Assembly (NCBI GenBank): GCA_016713335.1
Contig: JADJPH010000007.1
Coordinates: forward strand, 62,001-126,000
DNA: 64,000 nt
Direction of reading: 5' to 3'
DNA from: Candidatus Fredericiella danica
GTDB taxonomy: Bacteria; Chloroflexota; Anaerolineae; Caldilineales; Caldilineaceae
Positions 17,982 through 28,533 of this stretch are shown in pieces (the stretch's first letter is position 1; each line of letters begins with the position of its first letter). The position numbers and the translations under genes were made by a program. The notes beneath the pieces were generated by a model, which was not told where the DNA came from, ran no database searches, and saw only the letters and a list, made by a program, of their open reading frames with translations.

Positions 17982-18930
17982 CTATCCGGTGGATTTCCCG
18001 CTGTAAGATCGGTCATTGCCGGCAACCGCATCGCCAATCGCATCACCGATGAGGTTGATGGCGAGCACGGTCAGGAAGATACCAAGGCCGGGAAAGACCG
18101 TGATCCACCAGGCCTGTCGGATGTACTTCTGACCGGCGTTGAGCATCGCCCCCCATTCGGGTGTGGGCGGCTGGGCGCCAAGGCCTAGAAAGCTCAGGGC
18201 GGCGCCTGCGAGAATGGCCGAGCCGATCCCCAATGTCAGCAACACCAGCAATGTGCGCATGGCGTTCGGCATGATGTGGCGAATGAGAATTTGGGTGTCC
18301 GTGACACCGATGGAACGGGCGGCTTCCACATATTCCATTTCACGTAACCCCAGGACGTTGCTGCGGGTCAGCCGTAAGAAGGCAGGGAATAAAGGCAATG
18401 CCGATGGCCAACATGGCGTTGACAATGCCGGGACCCAGCACGGCGATGATCGCCAGCGCCAGCAGAATGTCGGGGAAAGAGAGCAGGACATCGGCAAGCC
18501 AGGAACTGCCCGCGTCGAGCCAGCCACCGTAGTACCCCGCAAGCAGGCCAATGACGATGCCAATCGTGGCGCCAATGATGATCGCGAGTATTCCCACCCA
18601 CAACGACAGCCGGCCACCATAGAGAAACCGCGTAAAAACATCACGCCCGATATTGTCGGTGCCCATGGGGTGCGCCAAACTGGGCGGCTGCATCGTCTGC
18701 GTTGGATCAATCGCATTGGGATCCTGGCTCGTCAGCAGCGGTGCGCTGAGGCTGGCGGCGATGAGCAAGACCAGGACAATCGCCCCAAGCAGCGCACCGT
18801 GATTGCGAAAGGTGCGCCGGAAAATGCGCATGGTCGGCGATTCGCTGCGCCAGGCGCGTGCACCCTGATCGGCAGTCATTGGTTGGCTGCTGGGCGAAGC
18901 GCTGGGCGGCGAGACGGTGCGCGAGGTCAT
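17982..18930 (-). CDS. Dipeptide/oligopeptide ABC transporter permease (DppC-like), one frame break
   Basis: The N-terminal region ends in the OppC-type segment HGALLGAIVLVLLIAASLSAPLL, followed by LAHPMGTDNIGRDVFTRFLYG, the DppC landmark. Near 18385-18395 the frame shifts, and the EAA-type coupling loop continues in the second frame: EYVEAARSIGVTDTQILIRH, then AALSFLGLGAQPPTPEWG. Joined, it is a normal permease of about 315 residues with six helices. Its start overlaps the DppB stop (ATGA), a strong coupling sign. It imports peptides or related amides in partnership with DppB and the binding protein. Confidence 0.88.
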
Positions 18931-19853
18931 TTCAGGCGAATCTTTGGATTGAGCACCGTATAAAGAATATCGGTGAAGGTGTTGATCAACACATAGATGA
19001 CCGCAACCACCAGCACGACCCCCTGCACCATGGGGTAGTCACGATTGGAGATCGATTGCACGGCCAGCCGGCCAATGCCCTGCCGGGCAAACAAGGTTTC
19101 GACGATTGCCGAGCCGCCCAACAGGTAGGCAGCCTGCAAACCGACAAAGGTCACAATCGGGATCAGCGCGTTGCGCATGGCATGGTCAAGTACGACCTTG
19201 TGCTCGCGCAACCCTTTGGCCCGGGCCACCGTGACGTATTCTCTCCCCAATACATCCAGCATCCCGGCGCGCACCATCCGGGCGACGACCGCGGCTTCGG
19301 GCAGACCGAGCGTGAGGGCGGGCAACAAAAGCGCCGCAGGACTGTTACTGCTTGAGATGCTCGGCAGCCACGCCAGGCGTACAGAAAACAGCATGATGAG
19401 CAGCAGCCCCAGCCAGAAGGTGGGAATGGACATGCCGCTCACCGAGATGCTCATGATGGCCGAGTCCAACCAGCTACCCTGGTTGAGCGCCGCCGCTACC
19501 CCCAATGTGAAGCCGAAGATCAAGGCGATCAGCAGCGCCGCCGCGGCGAGCGCCATGGTGCTTGGCAGTTGTTCGCCGATTGCTTCCGAGACCGGGACAT
19601 AGTTGCGGATCGACTTGCCCAAATCGCCGCGCAGCGCATTGCCGAGATAGCGCGCATACTGGACGGGGATGGGATCATCCAGCCCCAGTTGTGCGCGCAA
19701 TTCGGCCACACGTTCGGCGGTAACTTTCTGGCGACCCAGAATCGCGGTGGCGGCATCGCCCGGCACCAGGTGAATGATGGAAAAGACCAGCACCGAAACG
19801 CCGAGGATGACAAAGACAGACGTGAGCAAGCGTCGAATGAGATAGGTATACAT
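18927..19853 (-). CDS. Dipeptide/oligopeptide ABC transporter permease (DppB-like)
   Basis: 308 residues from the ATG at 19853 (MYTYLIRRLLTSVFVILGVS), which is the canonical DppB beginning; the open frame extends upstream to 20018 but those residues are not family-like. Landmarks are FSIIHLVPGDAA, the LRAQLGLDDPIPVQYARYLG segment, and the coupling loop YVTVARAKGLREHKVVLDHA. The C-terminus ends YTVLNPKIRLK. It lies 89 bp after the binding-protein gene and overlaps the DppC start. Confidence 0.93.
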   Translation of the reverse strand: MYTYLIRRLLTSVFVILGVSVLVFSIIHLVPGDAATAILGRQKVTAERVAELRAQLGLDDPIPVQYARYLGNALRGDLGKSIRNYVPVSEAIGEQLPSTMALAAAALLIALIFGFTLGVAAALNQGSWLDSAIMSISVSGMSIPTFWLGLLLIMLFSVRLAWLPSISSSNSPAALLLPALTLGLPEAAVVARMVRAGMLDVLGREYVTVARAKGLREHKVVLDHAMRNALIPIVTFVGLQAAYLLGGSAIVETLFARQGIGRLAVQSISNRDYPMVQGVVLVVAVIYVLINTFTDILYTVLNPKIRLK

Positions 19854-19941
19854 TGCCGGACCAACACCTTCGCAGGCGGGATTGGCTAAAGCGCCAGGAT
19901 GCAAACCCAACAGAGGCTCGCATCCGGCGCTTCGTTGGCGC

Positions 19942-21593
19942 CTACTGCGCCAGCGAGATATCGTAGAGCCAGGGATATCCCTCGACGTCGAAGGAGAAGT
20001 TTTCGACGGAGGGCGCATTCAGATACGACGTGTTGATCGCAAAGAGCGGCAGAACAAGCGCGTTGTCCATAATGATCCGCTGTGCGGTCACATAGTCCTC
20101 CTTGCGCTTTGCTTCGTCGGTCTGGGTGTCACCGTCGGCAAGCGCGGCATCAAGTTCTGCATTCTTAAAGCGCGTATAGGCTGACCCGCCTTCGATGTTG
20201 TCGGAGTGGAAGAGAATGCGCAGCGGCGACGGATCGGCGCGAGTCCAGTACATGTAGAGCATGCCATAATTGCCCGCAGCGGCCTCTTCGGCAATGCCCG
20301 CATCGTCCATGGCGCGCATCTGCACGTCAAACCCGGCCTGGGTCAGATAGCCGGCCAACAGTTCGTTGAAAGCCTCTTCCCAGATCGGCGAGGTCGTGTA
20401 GTCGATGGTCAGCTTCTGGCCATCTTTGTCGCGGATGCCGTCGCCATCACTGTCCTTCCACCCCGCTTCGTCCAACAGACGCGCAGCTTCTTCCGGGTTG
20501 TAGCGGTAGAGACCGGCGGCCTGTTCATCAAACGCCCAGGTCGTTGGCGAGAGCACGCTATAGGAAGGAATACCCAGTCTTTGGAACGCGGTTTGGACAA
20601 ACTCCTCGTGGTTGAGCGCAAGGATCATGGCCTTTCGCACGTTGATGTCGTCGGTCGGTGCGATTTCGGTGTTGATCATCATGATGGCCGGGATGCCGGG
20701 TTGCGCAAAGGTTTCGAGCACGCCTTTGCCGGCCTCCTCGGCGGCGATGGCATCCATCGCGGGCGGCTCGCTTGCGACGAGTAACTCACCGGTCTCAAAG
20801 GCCGTCATGCGCGTCGCTGCCTCGGGGAGGAAGCGGAAGACAACCTCATCGAGCAGTGCCGGTCCCTGGTGCGCCGCGAATTCCGGCGCACAGTTGTAGT
20901 CGGGGTTGCGCTCCAACACAATCTGCGACTGTGCATCCCATTTGGCTAATTTGAACGGCCCGGTGCCTACGGGGTTGCGGCCATAGTCAGCGCCATACGT
21001 CTCGCGCGGTTGGCGATGAGATGCTCAACCACTGGCGCGCCGCATCACGGAGGAACGTGGGATAGGGCGCCGCAAACTTGACGACGACCGTGTAGTCATC
21101 CACCACGTCGGTGCCGGTGTACTGATGGTCGGTGAGCAGGGTCTTGCCGCCCGACTCCAGCACGGCATCGCTCATGATATGGTCAAACGAGGCCTTCACG
21201 GCATCCGCCTTGAACGGCGTGCCATCGTGGAAGGTGACATCCTCACGCAGCTTGAAGGTGAATTCGGTGTAGTCGGCGTTAGCTTCCCACGAGAGCGCCA
21301 ACCCTGGGTGCAGCGTTGTGTCCGGCGCCATGGCGAGCAGCGAGTCAAAGAGATTGATCAGGACAAACTGCTCCTGTACATAGACGGCATCACCCGGATC
21401 CAGAGTCTCCGGTTCGGAGCCAAGACCGATGGTCAGCGCGCCGCCGGCAGTCTGCGCCGCAGCGCCTGTGGTTGGACTCGGCGCTTCACCGAGCAGGCTG
21501 CGCCGCCGGGGCGGCCGTGGCGCAGGCAGATAGAACGATGCTGGCAATCACGAGGATCGCCAACAGCATCGTGGAGTGTCGTTTCAGATGCAT
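19942..21593 (-). CDS. Peptide-type ABC transporter substrate-binding lipoprotein (family 5), two frame breaks
   Basis: Three frames join into one family-5 binding protein. From 21593 the first gives a lipoprotein signal, MHLKRHSTMLLAILVIAS then IVLSAC (lipobox LSAC). A break near 21495 leads to LGSEPETLDPGDAVYVQEQ and FKLREDVTFHDGTPFKADAV. A second near 20995 leads to LERNPDYNCAPEFAAHQGPA and on to DVEGYPWLYDISLAQ. FHDGTPFKADAV is the family signature. It binds an unknown peptide or amide and delivers it to the two permeases downstream. The ATPase genes of the transporter are not in the window. Confidence 0.87.
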
Positions 21594-23354
21594 AGAGAGT
21601 CTCCATTCTTTGGGATGAATCGGACCGATAAGTCTGCGCTATTGTGCCTGCAGTCTTGCGGATATGGCAAAGGACGATCAAGCACAGTGGATGCCCGGGC
21701 TACGATTTCACGAAAGACCGGCCGGCCATTGACCATGGTCAAGATGGGCTGCACCTGCGCAATGTCGCCTTCGGGCACAACAAAGAGATCGGCGTTCAAG
21801 AGCACCAAATCGGCCAACATACCTGGACGCAGCATGCCCTTGCGGTGTTCCTGGAACTCAGCGCATAAGCGGCGGCGCAGGTGTATCCGTCAATCAGATC
21901 CGTCGAAGCGCTGGCGCTGCACCGGGTCGCCCGGCTGCCAGGGTTCACGGTTCAACCCATACCACAGCCCCAGGAAAGGATCCATCGGGGCCACCGGCCA
22001 GTCGCTACCGTAAACCTGGTGTGCGCCCGCTTCACGCAGCGTCTGCCAGGCGAAGCTATAACGCCACCGCTCAGGCCCGGGCCGCTGGGGCCATACATCG
22101 CCGGCGCTGATGGTATCAGGACAGTGCACAGGCTGCATCGAGGCAATCACGCCCAGTTCGGCAAACCGAGCGATGTCGGCGGGATGGACGACCTCGATAT
22201 GTTCGACGCGGTGGCGGCTGTCACGGCGGCCGTTGACGCGTTGGGCATAGGCGTAGCCCGTCAGGCGCTGCTGCACCGCACCATCACCGCAGGGGCATGA
22301 CGGCAATTTGCAGTCCCAGACGGTCGGCTTCAGCGGCGACCGCATTGGAGCGTTCCGCGGTGTGGAGCGCGCCGCCGCGGTTGCCGGGTTGATCGGCGTA
22401 GTCGTCCACCATCAGCGCGGTATAGGACTCGAGCACGCCGTCCATAAAGACCTTGACTGCCCCGGCGCGTACAAACTCGCCCTGGAATTGTCGTCGCAGT
22501 TCGGCGGCTTCGGCGATCTGGCCGATCGGGGTTTCGGGTTCGATATTGAACGGCACGTAGATGCGCGCGGTCATCTCCCCCAGGTCTTCGAGGGCGGCGT
22601 AGACGCTGATGGCATTATTCCAGTTGTCCATGTTGTGGACACTGGTGAGACCGTGACGAGCACAGAGCGCCAGCCCGCGTTGCGCGGCGGCGCGGCGTTC
22701 CACTTCTGTGGGCGGCGGGATGAGGTTGCGCACGGGGTCAAAGGCCCCTGGTTCGCGCAATTCGCCGGTTGCAGTGCCGGTGGCGGCGTCCGTGACAATC
22801 TCACTGCCGGCAGCAGTCGTCCTGCCGTTCAGCAGGCCGGCCCGGCGCAGCGCCTCGCTGTTTGCCCATGATGTATGCCCATCAAAGGCGGTGAGAATGA
22901 CGGGGCGGTCAGGGACGATCGCGTCCAGCATCCAACGATCTAACCGTTCGCCCGCCGGAATAGCGGTGTATTTGAGTTGAACACCTTCAATCCATGTGCG
23001 CGCCGGGTTTGCCGCAGCGTAGGCGGCAGTGGCAGCCAAGACATCTTCCAGTCGATCGGCGTCGTCAAGGCGCAGTTTGTCGAGCTTGAGCGATCCCCAG
23101 AGGAGATGAAAGTGGCTGTCGATCAACCCGGGCAGGAGCGAACGCCCTCCCGCATCAATCACCTCCGTGTGGGGGCCACGCAAAGTGGCGGCATCGACCG
23201 TGGGACCCACAAAGACGATCTGATTACCGCGTACGGCGACGGCTTCGGCGTGCTGGTTGGCCGGGTCAGCGGTGTAGACCGCTGCGTTTACAAACAGATA
23301 ATCCGCAGGACGGGCAGCAGAACGATTGGCGTTGATCACGGGCGTCTCAATCAC
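21584..23354 (-). CDS. Amidohydrolase of the YtcJ type, three frame breaks
   Basis: Metal-dependent amidohydrolase of about 590 residues. The start gives YLFVNAAVYTADPANQHAEA, then PGLIDSHFHLLWGSLKLDKL with the HxH metal pair. Frame breaks occur near 22285-22300 (true sequence VMPCGDGAVQQRL), near 21895 and near 21860. After them RVEHIEVVHPADIARFAELG, YGSDWPVAPMDPFLGLWYG and GMLADLVLLNADLFVVPEGD complete the barrel and the C-terminal beta domain. Its end overlaps the binding-protein start by about 10 bp. It likely hydrolyses an amide or N-formyl compound brought in by the same transporter. Confidence 0.86.
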
Positions 23355-23429
23355 TGGATGACGTACGACAAACTAGATCGTGTTGATGTCGAATTTTCTT
23401 CGTACAACAATAAACCCGCAATTCCGAGA

Positions 23430-23466
23430 TTCCGCAAAATGCGAGATGCGAGATACGAAGAAGGGT
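23430..23466. repeat. GAGATACGCAAT-type dispersed repeat, copy 1
   Basis: A short stretch containing AAATGCGAGATGCGAGATAC directly beside the structured RNA candidate. Related strings occur at 25985-26030 and 33916-33991, all in intergenic positions. Confidence 0.5.
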
Positions 23467-23467
23467 T

Positions 23468-23595
<128 letters not shown>

Positions 23596-23697
23596 GACAC
23601 GACGCCGTTTTCATCGTGCAGGTTGCACAAGAAATGCCGAAGAAGATTGTGCGTTTATTCACAACCTTGCACAACGCGGGGGTGCGCGCCACCAACA

Positions 23698-23725
23698 AAA
23701 AGCCCGATTGGGGCACAGTCGGGCA
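23698..23725 (-). terminator. Rho-independent terminator of the molybdopterin oxidoreductase gene
   Basis: On the minus strand GCCCGA - 11-nt loop - TCGGGC is followed by TTTTTG. It lies 85 bp after the stop of the oxidoreductase gene. Confidence 0.75.
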
Positions 23726-23809
23726 CAAATTCGGCTGATTGAGGCTGATTGGCATCACTATACGCCCTACAGAACGTGGTGGTCTGCGAGCCAGAGGAAA
23801 TTCATGCGC

Positions 23810-25989
23810 TCAATAGCGGCCGCGCGCCAGCGCCATATCGATCTGTATCGCTTGCGGGTGTGCGCGCGTAATTGGATCGGCAATTTCGAGATTGACCGCG
23901 CAAGCCTTGAACTCCGGGATCAGGGCCTCCGGATCCAGGGCATCGATGGTCAGCATATTCGCCGCCGCTTCCACGAAGTGCATGGGAATGAAGACAACCC
24001 CAGGGGTTGTCTTGGGGCGACACCTTCACACGCAGCACAATCTCGCCACGGCGCGAATAGACACGCACCACTTCGCCGGTCTTGAAACCGCACCGGGCTG
24101 CGTCGACCTCATAGATTTCAACCAGTGGTTCCGGATAGAGGTCGTTCAGATGTGAGTGCCGCGTCATGGTGCCGCCATGCCAGTGCTCGAGCAGCCGGCC
24201 TGTCGTCAGGATAAACGGGTATTCCTCATCCGGTTCCTCCACCGCCGGTACATGCTCCAGTGGGAAGAAACGGCCGCGCCCGGCAGGAAAGGTGTCGGCA
24301 AACAGGTAGGGGGTGCCGGGGTGCGTATCGGTTGGCACTGGATATTGCAGACCCACCTGTTCCAGACGAGCATAGGTAATCCCGGCAAACATGGTCGCAA
24401 CGCCCGCCATTTCGCGGAAGATCTGCTCAGGCCCCTGATAATCCCAGCCGGCAGTTTCTGGCCTGCCCAGCCGCTGTTCGATCCGCCGGCCCAGGTCGCA
24501 GACGATCGCCCAGTCCGGTCTTGCCTCGCCGCGCGCCGGGATTGCCTGACGCACACGTTGCACCCGGCGGTCGGTGTTGGTGAAGGTCCCTTCTTTTTCC
24601 GCCCAGGATGCAGCCGGCAGGATCACGTCCGCATACGCGCCCGACTCATTGATGAAGACGTCTTGCGCCACGAGGAACTCCAGTTGCTCCATGTGGCGCC
24701 GGGTCAGATTCATGTTGGGTTCCGTCATGACCGGGTTTTCACCCATGATATAAAGCGACCGTACGCCGCCGGGGTGGGCGTGTGACAGGATCTCGGTGGT
24801 TGTGAGGCCGCGCTCACGGCTCAGACCGCCCGGCTCGACCTGCCACGCCGTTTCCCACAAGCGTGCGCTCGCCTCATCCTCCACCGGCATATACCCAGGG
24901 TAGAAAAATGGCATTGCCCCGGCGTCGGAAGCCCCTTGCACGTTATTTTGGCCGCGCAGGGGGTTCAGCCCGGTTCCCGGACGCCCGATATGACCGGTCA
25001 GCAAGGCGAGGTGCACAAGCCCCAGGGCGCTGGCCGTCCCATGCGAAAGTTGTGAAATGCCCATGCCCCAAAAAATGGAAGCGCGTTCCGCAGTGGCGTA
25101 CATGTGGGCAGCTTCGACAATGAGGCGCCGGTCCACCCCGGAGATCGCTTCGGCGTATTCCGGCGTAAACTTCTCTAACGAGTGGACGAACTCGGCAAAT
25201 CCCTCGGTGCGCGTTGCAACAAAGCGTTCGTTAACCAGCCCGTCGCGCACGATGACATGGGCCATGGCTGTGAAGACCGGCACGTTTGAACCCGGCTTCA
25301 GCGGGAGCCATAGGGCGGCATAGTCACATAGTTCCAGGCGGCGAGGGTCGATCACGATCAGCCTGGCGCCATGCTTGCGGACGGCTTCCTTCATCTGCAA
25401 GGCAATGATGGGGTGGTTCTCGGTCGTGTTGGAGCCGGTGACGACAAAGCAGTCGCTCTGGATCACCTCGCTTGCGGTATTGCTCATGGCGCTGGTGCCG
25501 AGCGACTTGAGTAGGGCTACGACACTCCCGGCATGGCAGAGGCGCGTGCAGTGATCGACGTTGTTGGTGCGAAACAGCGCCCGGAACAGCTTTTGGAGCA
25601 GGTAGTTGTCTTCGTTGGTGGCCTTTGCGCAGCAATAGACGGACAGTGCGTGCGCACCGTCGCGCCGATAGATCTCGACAAGCCGATCGGCGACGAGATC
25701 TAGCGCCTCATTCCAACTCGCTTCGCGCCATTCGGAGCGGTCAAACGCCTGTGTCCGCATCCCAGGGATCTGGGGTGTCTTGCGAACGAGTGGTGTCGTT
25801 AAGCGATCCGGGTGATAGATGAAGTCGTACCCAAAGCGACCCTTGACGCAGAGATTGCCGTGATTGACCACGGCGTCGTGCGGCGACGTAACGCGATAGA
25901 TAAAGTCATCCTGGATATGTAGCTGCAGGTTGCAGCCAACACCGCAGTAGGGACAGGGTGGTAGAGACGATGCGATCGGGTGTGAGCAT
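23810..25989 (-). CDS. Molybdopterin oxidoreductase, formate dehydrogenase alpha-subunit type, two frame breaks
   Basis: Begins with a [4Fe-4S] site CPYCGVGC...GNLCVKGRFGYDF, then the Mo-bis-MGD core: VDHCTRLCHAGSV (the Cys/Sec ligand region, here Cys), WGMGISQLSHGTAS, GHIGRPGTGLNPLRGQNNVQ, and the C-terminal domain with MHFVEAAANMLTIDALDPEA. Two breaks are seen. At the start, ATG at 25989 gives MLTPDRIVSTT and one extra C puts CPYCGVGC out of frame. Near 24004-24012 the frame shifts inside a perfect 23-bp palindrome (23991-24013). No NuoEF-like partner subunits are adjacent, so it is a single-subunit FdhF-like or assimilatory enzyme; the electron partner is unknown. Confidence 0.85.
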
Positions 25990-26030
25990 AGGGCGTATCT
26001 CGTGTTGCGTATCTCGTGTTCCACGCAAAG
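25985..26030. repeat. GAGATACGCAAT-type dispersed repeat, copy 2
   Basis: Two units of GCGTATCTCGTGTT in tandem, lying just upstream of the oxidoreductase start. The open frame running through it upstream of 25989 is repeat-derived and was not taken as coding. Confidence 0.6.
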
Positions 26031-26138
26031 CGCGCAGGCAAGCACAATTAAGTGTTGAGAGAGCTTACTCGCAACATTCAGAATATGCAATCAAGAAGTT
26101 TCAATACGTGATTGATCCTACGGATTACGAGACAAGTT

Positions 26139-27223
26139 TCACGCTTCACGCCTGGCGATCTCCGCGCGTACTACCGGGGCCACCTGGGTCCCAAAGAGTT
26201 CGATGGCCCGCATCATTTTGGCATGGGGAATGCCACCCAGCCCCAGTTGGAGCAGAAAGCGTTGATGGTGGAAGATCTCGTATTGGAAGAGGATCTTTTC
26301 AATAACCTCGTCAGGTTGCCAACAAAATCAGCGCCACGCAACTGGCGTGAAGCCTCCAGTTGCGGCCGTGAGGCGGGCGCCCAGCCACGCTCGCGACCAA
26401 TCTTGTTCATTACCACGGTTGCCGCCGGATAGTAATCGTCGGCGGCCTGTCGCGAGTCATCGGCGATGAAGCCGTGCGAATTGATGCTGACCGGTAATTG
26501 GGCGGGATCATGCCCGGCCTGGCGTGCCGCTTCACGATAGAGCTGGACAAAGGGCGCAAAGCGCTCCGGCATGCCGCCAATGATTGCAAGCGCCATCGGC
26601 AGACCGAGGCCGCCGGCACGCGCGGCTGACTCCGGAGTGCCGCCGACCGCAATCCAGACCGGCAACTGCGGCTGGATTGGCCGCGGATAGACCCCTTGAT
26701 TGCGCAGTGACGGGCGATGTGCGCCCGACCAGGTGACCCTTTCTGAAGCGCGCAAGCGCAGCACCAGATCGAGTTTTTCCGCAAAGAGCGCGTCATAGTC
26801 ATTCAGATCGTAGCCAAAGAGCGGAAACGACTCAATGAACGAACCGCGCCCCGCCATGATCTCGGCGCGCCCGTTTGAGAGCAGATCCAGCGTGGCGAAA
26901 TCCTGAAAGACCCGCACCGGGTCATCCGAACTCAACACGGTCACCGCGGTCGATAGCCGGATTGACTTCGTGCGCGCCGCAATGGCGCCGAGGATGACCA
27001 GGGGCGCCGAGGAGACGAAATCAGGGCGATGATGTTCGCCCAGGCCGAAGACGTCCAGACCCACCTGGTCGGCCAGTTCGATCGTTTCGATCAGGTCATG
27101 GAGGCGTTGCGCCGGGCTGATCGTTGCGCCGGTGACTGGATCGGGGATGAGCTCCGCAAAAGAATAGAGGCCTAATTCGAAGGCGCCTGGCATTTCGTTC
27201 ATCCTCGGCTGATGGTTGGTCAA
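26139..27223 (-). CDS. LLM-class flavin-dependent oxidoreductase, one frame break
   Basis: Luciferase-like monooxygenase-fold enzyme using FMN or F420. Features are FELGLYSFAELIPDPVTGAT, ADQVGLDVFGLGEHHRPDF, RLSTAVTVLSSDDPVRVFQ, EIMAGRGSFIESFPLFGYD and PVWIAVGGTPESAARAGG. Near 26315 one C is missing (AAC-CTGAC for AACCCTGAC). The restored frame reads GNPDEVIEKILFQYEIFHHQ, then FLLQLGLGGIPHAKMMRAIE, and stops at 26139. An ATG 21 bp inside (MNEMPGAFELG) is an alternative start. Substrate unknown. Confidence 0.87.
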
Positions 27224-27231
27224 ATGGCAAA

Positions 27232-28381
27232 TCAGATCGACTGCGTGTCTTCGGGCTCGCCCAAGGCGACAGGTTCATAGAATTCAACAAACTCGGCCGG
27301 CGTCAGATCGTAGACCATGCCCTCGGGGAGATCATCCCAGGGCTTCTCGCCATCGTTGCGCTCCGACTCAGCTTCGCCAATGGTGCGCTCGCCGGCGTCA
27401 TGCCGTGAGCGCGCGTCTTCGAACGCCTCCGAGGTCATCCCCAGCGGTTTCTCCGCAAAGGCATTATGCAGGCCTTGATTGATCGATTTCACCGCCTGCT
27501 GCAGCGGTTTGTCACTGTGCTTCTCGGCAAAGGTTCGCACCGCAGTCTCGGCATCGAGAGGGGCAAGGTCGTACCGCTTCGCCAGTTCCTCACGATGATA
27601 GACAATCCATAGGTACAGATCCGCTTCCGTGCGGCTGGGAAAATCTTCTAGCAGGTCACGCTGGCGGATCTCCTCAACGACCGGCAGATAGACGTTGTCA
27701 TACCAGCTACAGACTGCCTCCTCCCAGGAGAGCCGCCAGTCGCCGCCTGCCCGTTCTAGATCGAGGTTGCGGAAATAGCGGTGGACCTCGACGTGACGAA
27801 GTAGGATTTTGTACCGGCCCGGTTCGGTCAGCACAACGTTGTTATCCGGTCTCAATTCGTCCAGGTGCGTTTGGGCTTCGAATTCAGAGCGCTCGATCTT
27901 GATAATCCACTGATCTCGCTCGAAGTCGTCCTGTGTCAAGTCCACGTCGGTGTCAATCTCGGTGACATAGGCTTCAATTTCACTCAGCCCATTGGCGCGC
28001 GCAACACTGATCCGGTGATTGCCGTCGCGCACAAAATAGACGTCACCGATCTTGTACAATTCGATCGGCGGATATCCTTCCATTGAGTTCAAGATGGCGT
28101 CGACGCGGGCCCAGCGTTCCGCATTGACTGCGGAGCGCGGGAGAAACGTGCGGGTGAAATCGTGGTAGCGACCGACACTGCCAACGATTTTTTCCAGGGG
28201 CACCACCCTTGTACCCATTTCGATCTGCTGGCGTGCGCGCAGCCGCTTGGCGACTTCGTCATAACTGACCAGTGACGTGTTCGCACCCGTAATCTTGCCC
28301 AGCAGGTCAGCGACCTGCGCCTTGGTGGCATTCCGTCGATATCGTTCAAGTGACTCCAGAGGTCACCGCTACATAGGGCAT
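27232..28381 (-). CDS. ParB/Srx-like domain protein, one N-terminal frame break
   Basis: The core reads PLEKIVGSVGRYHDFTRTFL, then the ParB-like strand-turn YFVRDGNHRISVARANGL, followed by a helical region with WRLSWEEAVCSWYDNVYLPV and a C-terminal acidic tail. The true start is most likely ATG 28381 with a very strong AAGGAGGT nine bases upstream. The first ten codons (MPYVAVTSG) then break near 28350, and the other frame supplies LERYRRNATKAQVADLLGK and YDEVAKRLRARQQIEMGT. Residues resemble the ParB N-terminal fold found in partition proteins and in DUF-type regulators. No parA partner is near, so partition is unlikely. Cellular role unknown. Confidence 0.7.
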
Positions 28382-28458
28382 TCAAGCACCTCCTTAAACT
28401 ACATGACCACGCTTGCAGTATAACGCAGGTTCTAAGGGGTGCATAGTGTAGATCATAC

Positions 28459-28494
28459 AAAAACCCCCAGGGGCACAGATCCCGTTGGGGTTTT
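28459..28494 (-). terminator. Rho-independent terminator after the GyrA-CTD gene
   Basis: On the minus strand AAAACCCC pairs with GGGGTTTT around a GC-rich loop and ends in TTTTTG, about 40 bp after the stop at 28534. It separates that gene from the ParB-like gene, which has a TATACT -10 candidate of its own about 40 bp before its start. Confidence 0.75.
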
Positions 28495-28533
28495 GGAGTA
28501 AAACGGTCTGAATTTTCGATGCTGCAGCCGGGG

